A stretch of 64,000 bases of DNA from Rhizobium chutanense (GTDB lineage Bacteria > Pseudomonadota > Alphaproteobacteria > Rhizobiales > Rhizobiaceae). This document shows positions 18,987 through 28,807 of this stretch, one piece after another (within the stretch, counting starts at the first letter, position 1; each line of letters opens with the position of its first letter). The DNA lies in contig NZ_NWSV01000004.1 of NCBI RefSeq assembly GCF_002531935.1, forward strand, positions 1 through 64,000, given 5' to 3'. The position numbers and the translations under genes are program-made. The notes beneath the pieces were generated by a model. The model was not told where the DNA came from. It was given only the letters and a program-made list of their open reading frames with translations, and did not search any database.

Positions 18987-20009
18987 CTATTCAAAGAGAA
19001 TGATGCTTGCCGGCGTTGGTGGCATCGGTTTGACCGTGACGCCGGCAAGGCCGGCCAGTCTTGCCATCGCCGTCAGCTCACTTTGCGTATAAGCCTGGCC
19101 CGCCGGCGTGCTCGCCAGCATCTCCCAGGAGAAGGCCGCGGGAAAAGGCGGCGACACGCCATCTTCGTTCGGCACGAAATCGACCGCGACGATCCGGCCT
19201 TCCGCTGCAAGGCTGGCGATGATCTTTCGCAACAGTTCAGCACATGTCGGCAAATCGAAGTGGTGCAGAAAATTCGGAAGCAGAACGAGGTCATAACCCG
19301 TACCCCAATCCACATCGAAGGCACTGCCGGCGATCGTCCGGTAACGGTCGGCGACGCCGGCCTTTTCCGCATTCTGTCTCGACAGTTCCAACACGGCGGC
19401 CCAGTCGACGGCGACGATCTCCGCCGATGGAAAGGCCTTCGCAATTTCGATCCCGAACATGCCGGGACCTGCCGCGATGTCCAAAACCTTTTTGGCAGGC
19501 CTCCGCCAGCCGGAAATTTCGCCGGCCAGTATTTTGGCGCTGAGACCGGTAAAGGAGCCCATGCCGCGCGCAAACTTCAACCAGACGGGGTTGTCTGCGG
19601 ACATGTTCGCAAGGCCGGCCGAACCGCCGTTTCGCACGGCGGCGGCCGGATCGCGCAGAAAGTTATCCAGGATTTCAGGTGCGGCGACGAACTCGACGGC
19701 AGAGCCCATATAGGCCGGCGAATTGCGATCGAGGAACATTCTGGTCGAAGGCGTCATTCGGTACTGGCCGCTCTCCTTTGTCAGGAAACCATGGACCACG
19801 AGATAGTCGCACAGGATGCGCACCCCACGCTCCGAGGCGTTTGTTGCCGACGCCAGCAATTCTGCCGGTTTGCCCTCGCCGATATGCGTAAAGAGATCAA
19901 GTTCGATGGCCGCCCTCATCGCCGCGGTCTTGCGGCATGCAAAGAGTGCATCGACCACGAGTTCGGGTGACACGACACCGGTGTGGGCGTCCGCAGCAAT
20001 TGTTTCCAT
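18987..20009 (-). CDS. SAM-dependent O-methyltransferase (plant/hydroxyneurosporene type)
   Basis: The 340-residue protein has an N-terminal winged-helix dimerisation region (LVVDALFACRKTAAMRAAIELDL) followed by a class I methyltransferase domain: the SAM-binding glycine motif VLDIAAGPGMFGIEIAK, the acidic strand end AVDWAAVLEL, and DLVLLPNFLHHFDLPTCAELL, matching the catalytic His region of small-molecule O-methyltransferases. It stands alone; 283 bases without a gene precede the two-component genes. Substrate unknown, probably a phenol or secondary metabolite. Confidence 0.82.
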   Translation of the reverse strand: METIAADAHTGVVSPELVVDALFACRKTAAMRAAIELDLFTHIGEGKPAELLASATNASERGVRILCDYLVVHGFLTKESGQYRMTPSTRMFLDRNSPAYMGSAVEFVAAPEILDNFLRDPAAAVRNGGSAGLANMSADNPVWLKFARGMGSFTGLSAKILAGEISGWRRPAKKVLDIAAGPGMFGIEIAKAFPSAEIVAVDWAAVLELSRQNAEKAGVADRYRTIAGSAFDVDWGTGYDLVLLPNFLHHFDLPTCAELLRKIIASLAAEGRIVAVDFVPNEDGVSPPFPAAFSWEMLASTPAGQAYTQSELTAMARLAGLAGVTVKPMPPTPASIILFE

Positions 20010-20208
20010 CGGATCCCCCGAGCTCTCAACCGATTTTGCCCGGCAGCGCCGGCCGCAGGAATTATGCGTAGATTGGCATATTCTACAATACGCACTGCGC
20101 TAACCCTATCGGGTGTTCCCCGGCTCAACGGCCGAGCTGTCCTGCCGGCCGCTCCCGCCCGCATGACGTGATGACGGCGCCTGTCTTTGAGCCCGGACTC
20201 CGTCTTTC

Positions 20209-20616
20209 CTATCGCACCTCAAATTCCGGATCGGACGGAACCTGCATGGCCAGGGCAAGATGGTTTGTCTGCGCGGCAAGGCCGATGATCGTCAAAAGTT
20301 CGCCATGTTGGGCATCCGTCATCCCGCGGGCCCGGGCGACTGCGGTGTGGGATTGAATGCAATATTGGCAGGCATTGGCCGTCGATACCGCGATGTAGAT
20401 CATCTCACGCGTCAACGGATCGATCGCACCTTCGACCGTCATGACCGCTTTCAGCGTTTCCCATACCCGCTTGAGGTTGGCCGGATCGTTCGCCAGGGCA
20501 CGCCAGAAATTGTTGATGAAATCGGTCTTGCGCGTCGCCCGGATGTCGTCGAACACGGCTTGAACGGCCGGAGTGGCGGCCGCCTCCTGGTCCGACAGGA
20601 GTTTGACTGTTGTCAT
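20209..20616 (-). CDS. AhpD-like / carboxymuconolactone decarboxylase family protein
   Basis: The 135-residue helical protein has the CxxC motif of the AhpD superfamily (NACQYCIQSHTAVAR, Cys83 and Cys86, then His90). GAAAGGAAC precedes the ATG at 20616. Such proteins act as thiol peroxidases or peroxidase adaptors, or decarboxylate lactones; the intact CxxC-x3-H favours redox activity. It is divergent from the TauD-type dioxygenase gene, with a 319-base shared region that contains a 12-bp palindrome. Confidence 0.82.
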   Translation of the reverse strand: MTTVKLLSDQEAAATPAVQAVFDDIRATRKTDFINNFWRALANDPANLKRVWETLKAVMTVEGAIDPLTREMIYIAVSTANACQYCIQSHTAVARARGMTDAQHGELLTIIGLAAQTNHLALAMQVPSDPEFEVR

Positions 20617-20935
20617 CGAAAGTTCCTTTCTCGGGCGCCGCTGCACGGGCGCAAGCGTGATCCTTTCTTCGGCTGCCCTGCCGGTCAAACTGCCCGGCGC
20701 TCCAGCGCTGCCTGCAACCGGAATTCGATCCGAAGATAGAGGTTCTCGGGAAGATAGGAAAAAATGACAGCGACCGCCAGACCCCGCTCCCGGTGAGGGA
20801 AACATCGGCCGGCTGAGATATCGAAGGCGGCTGTTTCAGGAAAACCGGCAAAATTAGAAATATTTCTCTATAGATTTTATAGATTATTTTGTTTCATGAC
20901 CCTGTCGATTTCGGCGATATCAACAGGAGATTTCC
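20617..20935. promoter_or_regulatory. Divergent promoter region with a 12-bp palindrome
   Basis: The region between the AhpD-like and dioxygenase genes is AT-rich at 20850-20895. AGAAATATTTCT at 20856-20867 is a perfect palindrome, placed about 70 bases before the dioxygenase start, and could bind a regulator serving either gene. No regulator gene is adjacent. Confidence 0.35.
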
Positions 20936-21865
20936 ATGAGCAATCCAGTTCTCGTCAATCAGATCATTCCCGAGTCCGATGTCGTGCCGCTGACCGGCCG
21001 CGTCGGCGCCGAAATCAGAGGGGTCCGTCTCGGCGGAGAACTTTCGGACGCGCAGGTGGCCGCCATCAACCAGCTTCTGCTGAAACACAAGGTCATCTTC
21101 TTCCGCGATCAGGGGCATCTCGACGATTTGGAACAGGAAGCCTTCGCGCGCCGCCTGGGCGACCTTGTACCGCATCCGACCCAGGGCCCGGCGGCGGGAA
21201 CGGCTTCCATCCTCAACCTCGATTCCAGCCGCGGCGGCGGCCGAGCGGACCAGTGGCACACCGACGTCACTTTCGTCGACGCCTACCCCAAATTCTCCGT
21301 CCTGCGCGGCGTCGTCATTCCGGCGGCCGGCGGCGATACGATCTGGTCCAACACCCATGCCGCATACGAAAGTCTGCCGGCGTCGCTCAAATTGCTGGCG
21401 GATAATCTGTGGGCCATTCACAGCAACGCCTATGACTACGCCGCCGTGCGCCCGCGCGCCACGGCCGAAGAGAAGAAGCATTTCGAGGAAGTCTTCACCT
21501 CGACGGTCTACGAGACCGAGCATCCTGTCGTGCGCGTCCACCCGGAAACCGGCGAAAGATCGCTGCTGCTCGGCAATTTCGTCCAGCGCCTGGTCGGGCT
21601 GTCGAAGAGCGACTCTTCCAAGCTCTACGAGCTGTTCCAGTCCTATGTCACCGCCCCGGAAAATACGGTGCGCTGGCGCTGGAAAGCCGGGGATGTCGCG
21701 ATCTGGGACAATCGTGCCACCCAGCACTATGCCGTCAACGACTATGGCGACCAGCACCGGGTGGTGCGTCGCGCAACCGTCAACGGCGACGTGCCCGTGA
21801 GCATCGACGGTCGCCGCAGCATCACTCATGTCAAGGCTGCCAAGCCGCAGGCAAAGGCGGCGTGA
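20936..21865 (+). CDS. TauD/TfdA family Fe(II)/2-oxoglutarate-dependent dioxygenase
   Basis: The 309-residue enzyme has the iron-binding motif QWHTDVTF (His108 and Asp110). Near the C-terminus are the distal His (WDNRATQHYAVNDYG) and the 2-oxoglutarate-binding Arg (HRVVRRATVNGD). Family members hydroxylate sulfonates or sulfate esters so that sulfite or sulfate is released, or break down aryloxy acids. The length is that of TauD and AtsK. AACAGGAGA lies before the ATG. There is no sulfonate transporter next to it, so the substrate stays open. Confidence 0.9.
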   Translation: MSNPVLVNQIIPESDVVPLTGRVGAEIRGVRLGGELSDAQVAAINQLLLKHKVIFFRDQGHLDDLEQEAFARRLGDLVPHPTQGPAAGTASILNLDSSRGGGRADQWHTDVTFVDAYPKFSVLRGVVIPAAGGDTIWSNTHAAYESLPASLKLLADNLWAIHSNAYDYAAVRPRATAEEKKHFEEVFTSTVYETEHPVVRVHPETGERSLLLGNFVQRLVGLSKSDSSKLYELFQSYVTAPENTVRWRWKAGDVAIWDNRATQHYAVNDYGDQHRVVRRATVNGDVPVSIDGRRSITHVKAAKPQAKAA

Positions 21866-21886
21866 TCGCGCGCACATGAGCGTTGC

Positions 21887-21921
21887 CCGGCACATGAAGT
21901 GATCACAGCTTCATGTGCCGG
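21887..21921 (+). terminator. Hairpin after the dioxygenase gene
   Basis: CCGGCACATGAAG (21887-21899) pairs perfectly with CTTCATGTGCCGG (21909-21921) around a 9-base loop. It lies between the convergent dioxygenase and ansB genes. Its right arm is part of the allE-like remnant. The left arm is an inverted copy of the same bases. Confidence 0.5.
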
Positions 21922-21948
21922 TTGACATCCTTATAGAGCAGATGGCGG
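21903..21948 (-). pseudogene. Remnant of the 3' end of a second allE-like gene
   Basis: On the minus strand this stretch reads ...RHLLYKDVNRHMKL followed by a stop (TGA at 21905-21903). It matches the C-terminus of the intact AllE protein encoded at 27902-28723 (YLLYKDVNRHMKLW). Over 42 bases (21907-21948 against 27909-27950) 38 are identical. Three of the four differences leave the amino acid unchanged, the pattern of an old functional paralogue and not of a recent copy. No further similarity is obvious upstream of 21948, where the ansB coding end begins 40 bases away. Confidence 0.7.
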
Positions 21949-21989
21949 CCCCTTCGCAGGAAGCCCGCGGACAAAGTGGGCCGCATGCC

Positions 21990-23417
<1,428 letters not shown>

Positions 23418-23524
23418 GGCTGGACTTTCGAGAAGCGGCGCTGCGGACCTGAACTGCGGCGGCAGGCCGGAGAAGATGATGGATGGAGATGCGGCAGGAT
23501 TGCCGCATCCGGAGTGTCATCGGG

Positions 23525-24613
23525 TCAAGTCGCAAGACGAGAATCGTGTCCGTCCGGTTTCGGTTCGCGCAGCTTGAACGGAAACGACACACCGCCTGTC
23601 GCGACACCCGTCGTGTTCATGCGGCTGGGATGATGGAACGTCGCAAGCGGGTTGCGCAGTTCCGGCGAACCGATGCCAAGCTGATCGAGGAGTTCCGTCA
23701 CCGCGGCGTAGAGGATTTCGAGGTTGCCATCCTCGATCTTGACCGAGATGCCGAGTGCCCCATCCGCTCCCAATCGCCTGGTATCGTCCGACGCCCGCAC
23801 GCCGATCGCGTAGCTGGCATCGGCACCGAGCTTGCCGATCAGCGCGCCGTCGAATGCGCGCATGAGCACCGTGCAGTAGCGCCCCTCGCCCGCGACCATT
23901 TCCGGGTAGCGCGCCATCGCCCGGAAAATGCGAGCCAGCGCTGCGCCTTGCGTCGACAAGTCCTCGCCCCCGTCGTGCCGATCCGCCGCCGAAGCAAGCT
24001 TGGCATAGATGCGCGCCAGTCGATCCAGCGGAAAGGCGGGCGTCGGAAGATTGCATCCGTCGACCCCCCATTCCACCTTCTGCGCGTCCAGATCGCAGAG
24101 TTCGGCAACCGTGCGCTTCACGAGTGCCTGCATCGGATGATCCGGCAGGTGATACCCTTCCACGCCCGCGCCGATCGCCCGGGCGCCAGCGATCATCCCG
24201 ACATGCTTTCCCGAACAGTTGCTGCAAACCGCCGTCGGCGTGTAGTCCTGCTTGATCCAGGAACGGTTCACCGTTTCGGAGAGGGAAGGATGGCCGCCGC
24301 AGCGAAGATCGGTCTCCTCGGCCTGAACCTTCGACAGCATGGTCCGCGTCCGCGCGATATGCCGCTCTTCGCTGCTGTGGGAAGCGCACATCAGCGCAAG
24401 ATCCGCATCCTCGAAACCGTAACGATCGAAACCGCTCGCCTCCAGGATGGCAAGCGCCTGAGCCGGCTTGGCGGCAGATCGGGCAAGCGTCTGCCGCATC
24501 GGATTTCCCAGCGCGTAAAGCAGCCTGCCTTCAGCATCGACCACCGCCGCATGGATGCGGTGACTGTTCTCGACGATCCCGCCACGATCGGTGACGACGA
24601 AATCCTCACTCAT
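23525..24613 (-). CDS. ansA: L-asparaginase, thermolabile rhizobial type (R. etli AnsA family)
   Basis: The enzyme hydrolyses L-asparagine to aspartate and ammonia. The 362-residue protein belongs to the R. etli-type class, unrelated to the E. coli enzymes. It has an SxxK pair (RSAAKPAQA, Ser46 and Lys49), an ASHSSEERH segment, and CSNCSGKHVG with Cys133 and Lys136, which correspond to the catalytic and metal-site residues described for R. etli ReAV, plus a second Cys in WGVDGCNLPTP. I chose the ATG at 24613 after GGAGAGAGAA. It lies between ansP and ansB, 64 bases after ansP, and is probably induced by asparagine. Confidence 0.93.
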   Translation of the reverse strand: MSEDFVVTDRGGIVENSHRIHAAVVDAEGRLLYALGNPMRQTLARSAAKPAQALAILEASGFDRYGFEDADLALMCASHSSEERHIARTRTMLSKVQAEETDLRCGGHPSLSETVNRSWIKQDYTPTAVCSNCSGKHVGMIAGARAIGAGVEGYHLPDHPMQALVKRTVAELCDLDAQKVEWGVDGCNLPTPAFPLDRLARIYAKLASAADRHDGGEDLSTQGAALARIFRAMARYPEMVAGEGRYCTVLMRAFDGALIGKLGADASYAIGVRASDDTRRLGADGALGISVKIEDGNLEILYAAVTELLDQLGIGSPELRNPLATFHHPSRMNTTGVATGGVSFPFKLREPKPDGHDSRLAT

Positions 24614-24677
24614 TTCTCTCTCCATTCAAGCGGCGCCCCGGCAACTCGGCTCCGGGGCACCTTTGCCATCCGGCGAT

Positions 24678-26150
24678 TCAGGCCAAATCGAAGCCGCCGC
24701 GATCGTCGCCCTGTTCGGCCGCGATCATCTGGATGCGCTCACGCATGAGAAGCCAGCCGACCATCAGCGCCGGAATGATCAGGGCCAGGGAGGCGACGGT
24801 ATAGGTGCCGACAGGATAATCGAGGGCCATCAGGATCACGACGACCGCCAGGAACCCGAGCGTCAGCAGGCCGGTATAAGGCGCGCCGAACATCCGGAAT
24901 TCAGGCCGCGCAAGCTTGCCCTGACGCGACAGTTGCCACAGCTTGAGCTGGCACAGGACAATCACCCCCCATGCGGCAATGATGCCGAGAGCCGCGACAT
25001 TGAGCCCGATCTCGAAAGCCTCCCCCGGAACGACGGCATTCAGAACGACGCCGAACGCGGTTACAACAGCCGTCACCGCGATGCCGCCATAGGGCACGCC
25101 TGATCTGTTCATTTTCGCCAGCGCCGCCGGCGCCGAGCCTGAAATCGCCATGGAATGCAGGATGCGGCCGGTTGAATAGAGGCCGGCATTGAGCGACGAA
25201 AGGACCGCGGTCAGCACGACGAGGTTCATCACGACGTCGGCGCCCTGGACGCCGATTTTGCCGAAGAAGGTGACGAACGGGCTCTCACCGCCCTTGTAAG
25301 CGGTATAGGGCAGCAGCAGCGACAGCAGCAGAACCGAGCCGACATAGAAGACCACCAGGCGCAGCACGACCGTCCGGATCGCCCGGGGCATGACCTTGCG
25401 CGCATTCTCGGTTTCGCCTGCGGCAGTGCCGATCAGTTCGATCGAGGCATAGGCAAAAACCACGCCCTGGATCACGACCAGCGCCGGCAGGATTCCGTTC
25501 GGGAACATGCCGCCGAAATCGACGATCGTATTCAGGCCCGGAACGTGGCCGTCGATCGGCGTGCCGGTGACGACGAAGTAAATCCCCACGACCAGGAAGA
25601 TGGCCAGGGCGAGAACCTTGACGAGACTGAACCAGAACTCCAATTCGCCGAAGACCTTCACCGACAGAAGGTTCATGGCGAGAACGAGGACCAGCGCCGC
25701 CAGCGCAAAGACCCACTGATCGATCATGGCGATCCACGGGACATAGGCCTTGAAGAAATTCATGTAGAGGGCAACGGCGGTGACGTCGGCAACCGCCGTC
25801 ATCGCCCAGGTCAGCCAATACAGCCAGCCGACCGCGAAGGCGAGCTTTTCGCCGTAGAATTCACGGGCGTAGGAGACGAACGAGCCGGAGGTCGGGCGGT
25901 GCACGATGAGCTCGCCCAGTGCCCTGAGAACGAGAAATGCAAAAAAGCCGCACAAGGCATAAACCAGCACAAGCGCCGGACCGGCCGCGGCCAGCCGGCC
26001 GCCCGCGCCGAGAAACAACCCCGTGCCGATTGCTCCGCCGATGGCGATCATCTGGATCTGCCGCGGCTTCAGCGCCTTTTTGTAGCCGAGGTCCTCCTCG
26101 GCATAAATCTGGCCGTCGGCCTCGGTTCTGCTGGATTCCATGACTGTCAT
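24678..26150 (-). CDS. ansP: Asparagine/amino acid permease, APC superfamily
   Basis: The 490-residue protein has about twelve transmembrane segments and the amino-acid transporter signature at the first helix ([19 protein letters not shown]), followed by [19 protein letters not shown], as in AnsP, CycA and GabP. It would import asparagine by proton symport. GGAGGAG stands only two bases before the first ATG at 26150, so the second ATG at 26141 is a fair alternative. It is the first structural gene of the operon ansP-ansA-ansB. A candidate GntR operator lies about 80 bases upstream. Confidence 0.9.
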   Translation of the reverse strand: MTVMESSRTEADGQIYAEEDLGYKKALKPRQIQMIAIGGAIGTGLFLGAGGRLAAAGPALVLVYALCGFFAFLVLRALGELIVHRPTSGSFVSYAREFYGEKLAFAVGWLYWLTWAMTAVADVTAVALYMNFFKAYVPWIAMIDQWVFALAALVLVLAMNLLSVKVFGELEFWFSLVKVLALAIFLVVGIYFVVTGTPIDGHVPGLNTIVDFGGMFPNGILPALVVIQGVVFAYASIELIGTAAGETENARKVMPRAIRTVVLRLVVFYVGSVLLLSLLLPYTAYKGGESPFVTFFGKIGVQGADVVMNLVVLTAVLSSLNAGLYSTGRILHSMAISGSAPAALAKMNRSGVPYGGIAVTAVVTAFGVVLNAVVPGEAFEIGLNVAALGIIAAWGVIVLCQLKLWQLSRQGKLARPEFRMFGAPYTGLLTLGFLAVVVILMALDYPVGTYTVASLALIIPALMVGWLLMRERIQMIAAEQGDDRGGFDLA

Positions 26151-26227
26151 TTCTCCTCCCTATCCACGGTCGGCGGCTCCCGGCCGCTGCCGCGCAGCTA
26201 TCCGTAAAAGATGTTAATCTGCTATGC

Positions 26228-26238
26228 GGTCTGACAGG
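26228..26238. promoter_or_regulatory. Possible FadR-type GntR operator before ansP
   Basis: GGTCTGACAGG resembles the FadR-subfamily pattern TGGTNNGACCA in one half and partly in the other. It lies between ansP and the adjacent GntR gene, where an AnsR operator would be expected. The match is short and imperfect. Confidence 0.3.
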
Positions 26239-26328
26239 TTTGGCGATTAAATGGAAAAATGCCGTGCAGTCAAGGATTTTTCAATCACAGCGGAAGGACG
26301 CGCAAAAAAGGAGATTATGCCCGCTGAT

Positions 26329-27033
26329 CTAACGCGGCTCGGAGCCGATGATGCGACTGACCGCCGCCTCGACCTTCTTCAGATGAAGGTCCATCGCAGC
26401 CTGAGCCTCGACATCCGAGCCTTTTCGGATGGCTTCAACGATCGCTCGATGTTCTGCGTTGGATTCCTGACGCCGCGGCCCCAAGACGGTCAGCAGCCCG
26501 GATTGCCGGGCCATCGCCTCGCGGACGTCCTCGACGATATCGCGGAACACCGCGTTCTTGGACGCTTCCGCGATCAGCCCGTGAAAATCCGAATCAAGCC
26601 GCACCCAGGCCTCGGTATTGTCTTCTTGCTCCATCCGGTCGCAAAGTCCGAGCAGCCGGGACAGTTCGTCGTCGGTTCGCCGCAGAGCCGCCCAGCCGGC
26701 GGCGGATACCTCGACGTAGGGCCGCGCTTCGATCAGATCCCGCGCCGAATAATCGCCGTAACTGATATCGCCGCCGCCGCCGGCGAGCACATATGTTCCG
26801 CTCCCGGTCCGCGTCTCCGTCAGCCCCAAAATCTGCAGCGAGCGCAGCGCCTCCCGCACGATCGGGCGGCTCACCCCATATTTTCCTGCCAGCTTGGCTT
26901 CCGACGGAAGCTTCGAACCGGCAGAAAACTGGCCGGAGAGAATGAGAGTGCGCAGCTCCTCGAAGATCAGTTCCGAGGCGCTTTTTCGACTGATAATCGC
27001 AGGGTCGGACAGCCAGCTTTCCAGATCGTTCAT
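26329..27033 (-). CDS. ansR: GntR-family (FadR subfamily) regulator, probable AnsR
   Basis: The 234-residue protein has an N-terminal winged HTH (LPSEAKLAGKYGVSRPIVREALRSLQILGL, given here only as positions about 42-71 in short: YGVSRPIVREAL) and an all-helical FCD ligand domain with metal-type residues (DSDFHGLIAEAS, NAEHRAIVEAI). It lies directly upstream of ansP on the same strand, as ansR does in R. etli, and probably represses the operon until asparagine or aspartate is present. It is clearly paralogous to the regulator encoded immediately upstream, so which of the two is the true AnsR is uncertain. Confidence 0.82.
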   Translation of the reverse strand: MNDLESWLSDPAIISRKSASELIFEELRTLILSGQFSAGSKLPSEAKLAGKYGVSRPIVREALRSLQILGLTETRTGSGTYVLAGGGGDISYGDYSARDLIEARPYVEVSAAGWAALRRTDDELSRLLGLCDRMEQEDNTEAWVRLDSDFHGLIAEASKNAVFRDIVEDVREAMARQSGLLTVLGPRRQESNAEHRAIVEAIRKGSDVEAQAAMDLHLKKVEAAVSRIIGSEPR

Positions 27034-27085
27034 CGCTTTGCTTTCGATCGGCCGCGCATCCGGATATTCGGGCGCAGATCTGAAA

Positions 27086-27805
27086 TCATCCCTTCAACGC
27101 AGTTCGTCTTTCATCGGCAATGCCGATGATGGACCGCTTCACCTCCAGCAGGTGCTCTGCCATGGCTCCACGCGCCTCCCGCTCCCTGCCCGCGGCAATG
27201 GCCTCCAGAATGCGGCGGTGCTCCGCGTTGGACGCTTTGCGCCGCCCGCGAACATGCTCCACGAGTTCGGATTGCGTCGAAAGCGCGCCGCGAACATCGG
27301 CAACGACTTTCCTGAAGATCGCGTTGCCCGAGGCTTCGGCGATTTCTCCGTGAAACGCGGCATCCATCCGCACCCATTTCTGGATATCCTCTTCCTCCTG
27401 CATCCGATCGCACAAGGATGTCAGGGAGGCGAGCTGTTCGCTCGAACGGCGCGAGGCCGCCCAACCGGCAGCCGGGATTTCGATGCAGGGCCGCGCTTCC
27501 ATCAGGTCGCGGGCAGAATAGGCACCTTCGCCGAGCTGCCGCGCCGGGCTCTCCGAGACGACGAAGGTGCCCCGGCCGGTTCTGGTTTGCGTGAAGCCCA
27601 GCGTCTGCAGCGAGCGAAGCGCTTCACGTACGATCGCACGGCTGATGCCGTAACCTTCGGCCAGTTGCAGCTCCGAGGGAAGACGGGTACCGAGAGCCAG
27701 CTTCCGATCCACAATGGCCGTGCGGATATCTTCGAAGACCGCTTCGGCAGCGTTTCTTCGGCCGATTTCCTTCCTGTCCGATAGCCATGAATCCATATCC
27801 CGCAT
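27086..27805 (-). CDS. Second GntR-family (FadR subfamily) regulator, paralogue of AnsR
   Basis: The 239-residue protein matches the next one over its full length: MDSWLSD against LESWLSD at the start, GISRAIVREALRSLQTLGF in the HTH, GTFVV, YSARDLMEARP, and FHGEIAEASGNAIFR in the FCD domain. I chose the ATG at 27805; the ATG at 27796 aligns slightly better with the paralogue's start. The 52-base gap to the next gene suggests cotranscription. Two tandem FadR-type regulators before one operon point to a local duplication; they may respond to different effectors or control the adjacent allE-linked genes. Confidence 0.85.
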   Translation of the reverse strand: MRDMDSWLSDRKEIGRRNAAEAVFEDIRTAIVDRKLALGTRLPSELQLAEGYGISRAIVREALRSLQTLGFTQTRTGRGTFVVSESPARQLGEGAYSARDLMEARPCIEIPAAGWAASRRSSEQLASLTSLCDRMQEEEDIQKWVRMDAAFHGEIAEASGNAIFRKVVADVRGALSTQSELVEHVRGRRKASNAEHRRILEAIAAGREREARGAMAEHLLEVKRSIIGIADERRTALKG

Positions 27806-27901
27806 CGAACGACGATGCGGGCAATCGATAGAGCTGTCAAGCAACCGAACAGGTTGGCCGCGACGGCGCCGGCCGCCGTCCACGCCCTTCGTAAAGGCGG
27901 C

Positions 27902-28723
27902 CTACCAGAGCTTCATGTGGCGGTTGACATCCTTGTAAAGCAGATAGCGGAAACGGCCGGGGCCGCCGGCGTAACAGGCCTGCGGGCAGAAGGCGCGCAG
28001 CCACATGAAGTCGCCGGCCTCGACCTCGACCCAATCCTGGTTCAGGCGATAGACCGCCTTGCCCTCCAGTACATAGAGGCCATGCTCCATCACGTGGGTT
28101 TCCATGAAGGGGATCACCGCGCCCGGCTCCAGGGTGACGATATTGACGTGCATGTCGTAACGCACATCCGCCGGGTCGATGAAGCGGGTCGTGCCCCAGC
28201 GCCCGTCGGTGTCGGGCATGGCGCGGATCGGATGCTCGTCCTCATGGGTGACGATCGCCGGCGGCGGCTCCAGCCCCTCGACCTCCTGAAACGCTTTCCT
28301 GACCCAGTGGAAGATCGCCGCGGTCGAACCGTCGTTTTTGAGGCGCCAGACAGAACCCGCCGGAATATAGACGAAGGAACCGGCGCGCAGCGCGTGGCTG
28401 ACGCCTTCGAGTTCCACCGTCATGCCGCCTTCGACGACGAACAGCACCGCTTCGGCTCGCTTGTCCGGCTCCGGCCGGTCGCTGCCGCCACCCGGCTGAA
28501 CCTCCATCACATATTGCGAGAAGGTTTCGGAGAAACCGGAAAGCGGCCGTGAGAGAACCCATGCCCGCGTTCCCGTCCAATGTGGGAGGAGGCTCGTGAC
28601 GATATCGCTCATGACACCGCGGGGGATGACCGCATAAGCCGTGGTGAAAACGGCCCGGCCGGAAAGCAGCTGGGTCTGCGGCGGCAAACCGCCAAGGTTC
28701 GAATAATACTCTGTCTTGTCCAT
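27902..28723 (-). CDS. allE: (S)-ureidoglycine aminohydrolase-type double cupin
   Basis: The 273-residue bicupin matches the AllE/YlbA family, which converts (S)-ureidoglycine to ureidoglycolate and ammonia in allantoin breakdown. Typical stretches are GGLPPQTQLLSGRAVFTTAYAVIP-like N-terminus (about residues 11-35), the cupin segment FVVEGGMTVELEG, the metal-binding second cupin around ETHVMEHGLYVLEGKA and the C-terminus LLYKDVNRHMKLW. The start at 28723 follows a fair ribosome-binding region; an upstream in-frame ATG at 28786 is less likely. It lies 84 bases after the dual ATPase gene and may belong to that operon. No allantoate amidohydrolase gene is visible nearby, so another substrate is possible. 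Confidence 0.85.
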   Translation of the reverse strand: MDKTEYYSNLGGLPPQTQLLSGRAVFTTAYAVIPRGVMSDIVTSLLPHWTGTRAWVLSRPLSGFSETFSQYVMEVQPGGGSDRPEPDKRAEAVLFVVEGGMTVELEGVSHALRAGSFVYIPAGSVWRLKNDGSTAAIFHWVRKAFQEVEGLEPPPAIVTHEDEHPIRAMPDTDGRWGTTRFIDPADVRYDMHVNIVTLEPGAVIPFMETHVMEHGLYVLEGKAVYRLNQDWVEVEAGDFMWLRAFCPQACYAGGPGRFRYLLYKDVNRHMKLW

Positions 28724-28807
28724 TTGTACGGCTTTCCAGGCAGGTGTCTCTACATCTGCTTTATGCGCCGCTGACCCGTTAGGCAACTCCCAATAGCCAA
28801 GCCAGAT

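Noticed and set aside
21887..21921. Inverted repeat as an insertion-sequence end
   Set aside because: No transposase remnant or matching partner repeat is present. One arm is explained by the allE-like tail and the structure fits a terminator between convergent genes.
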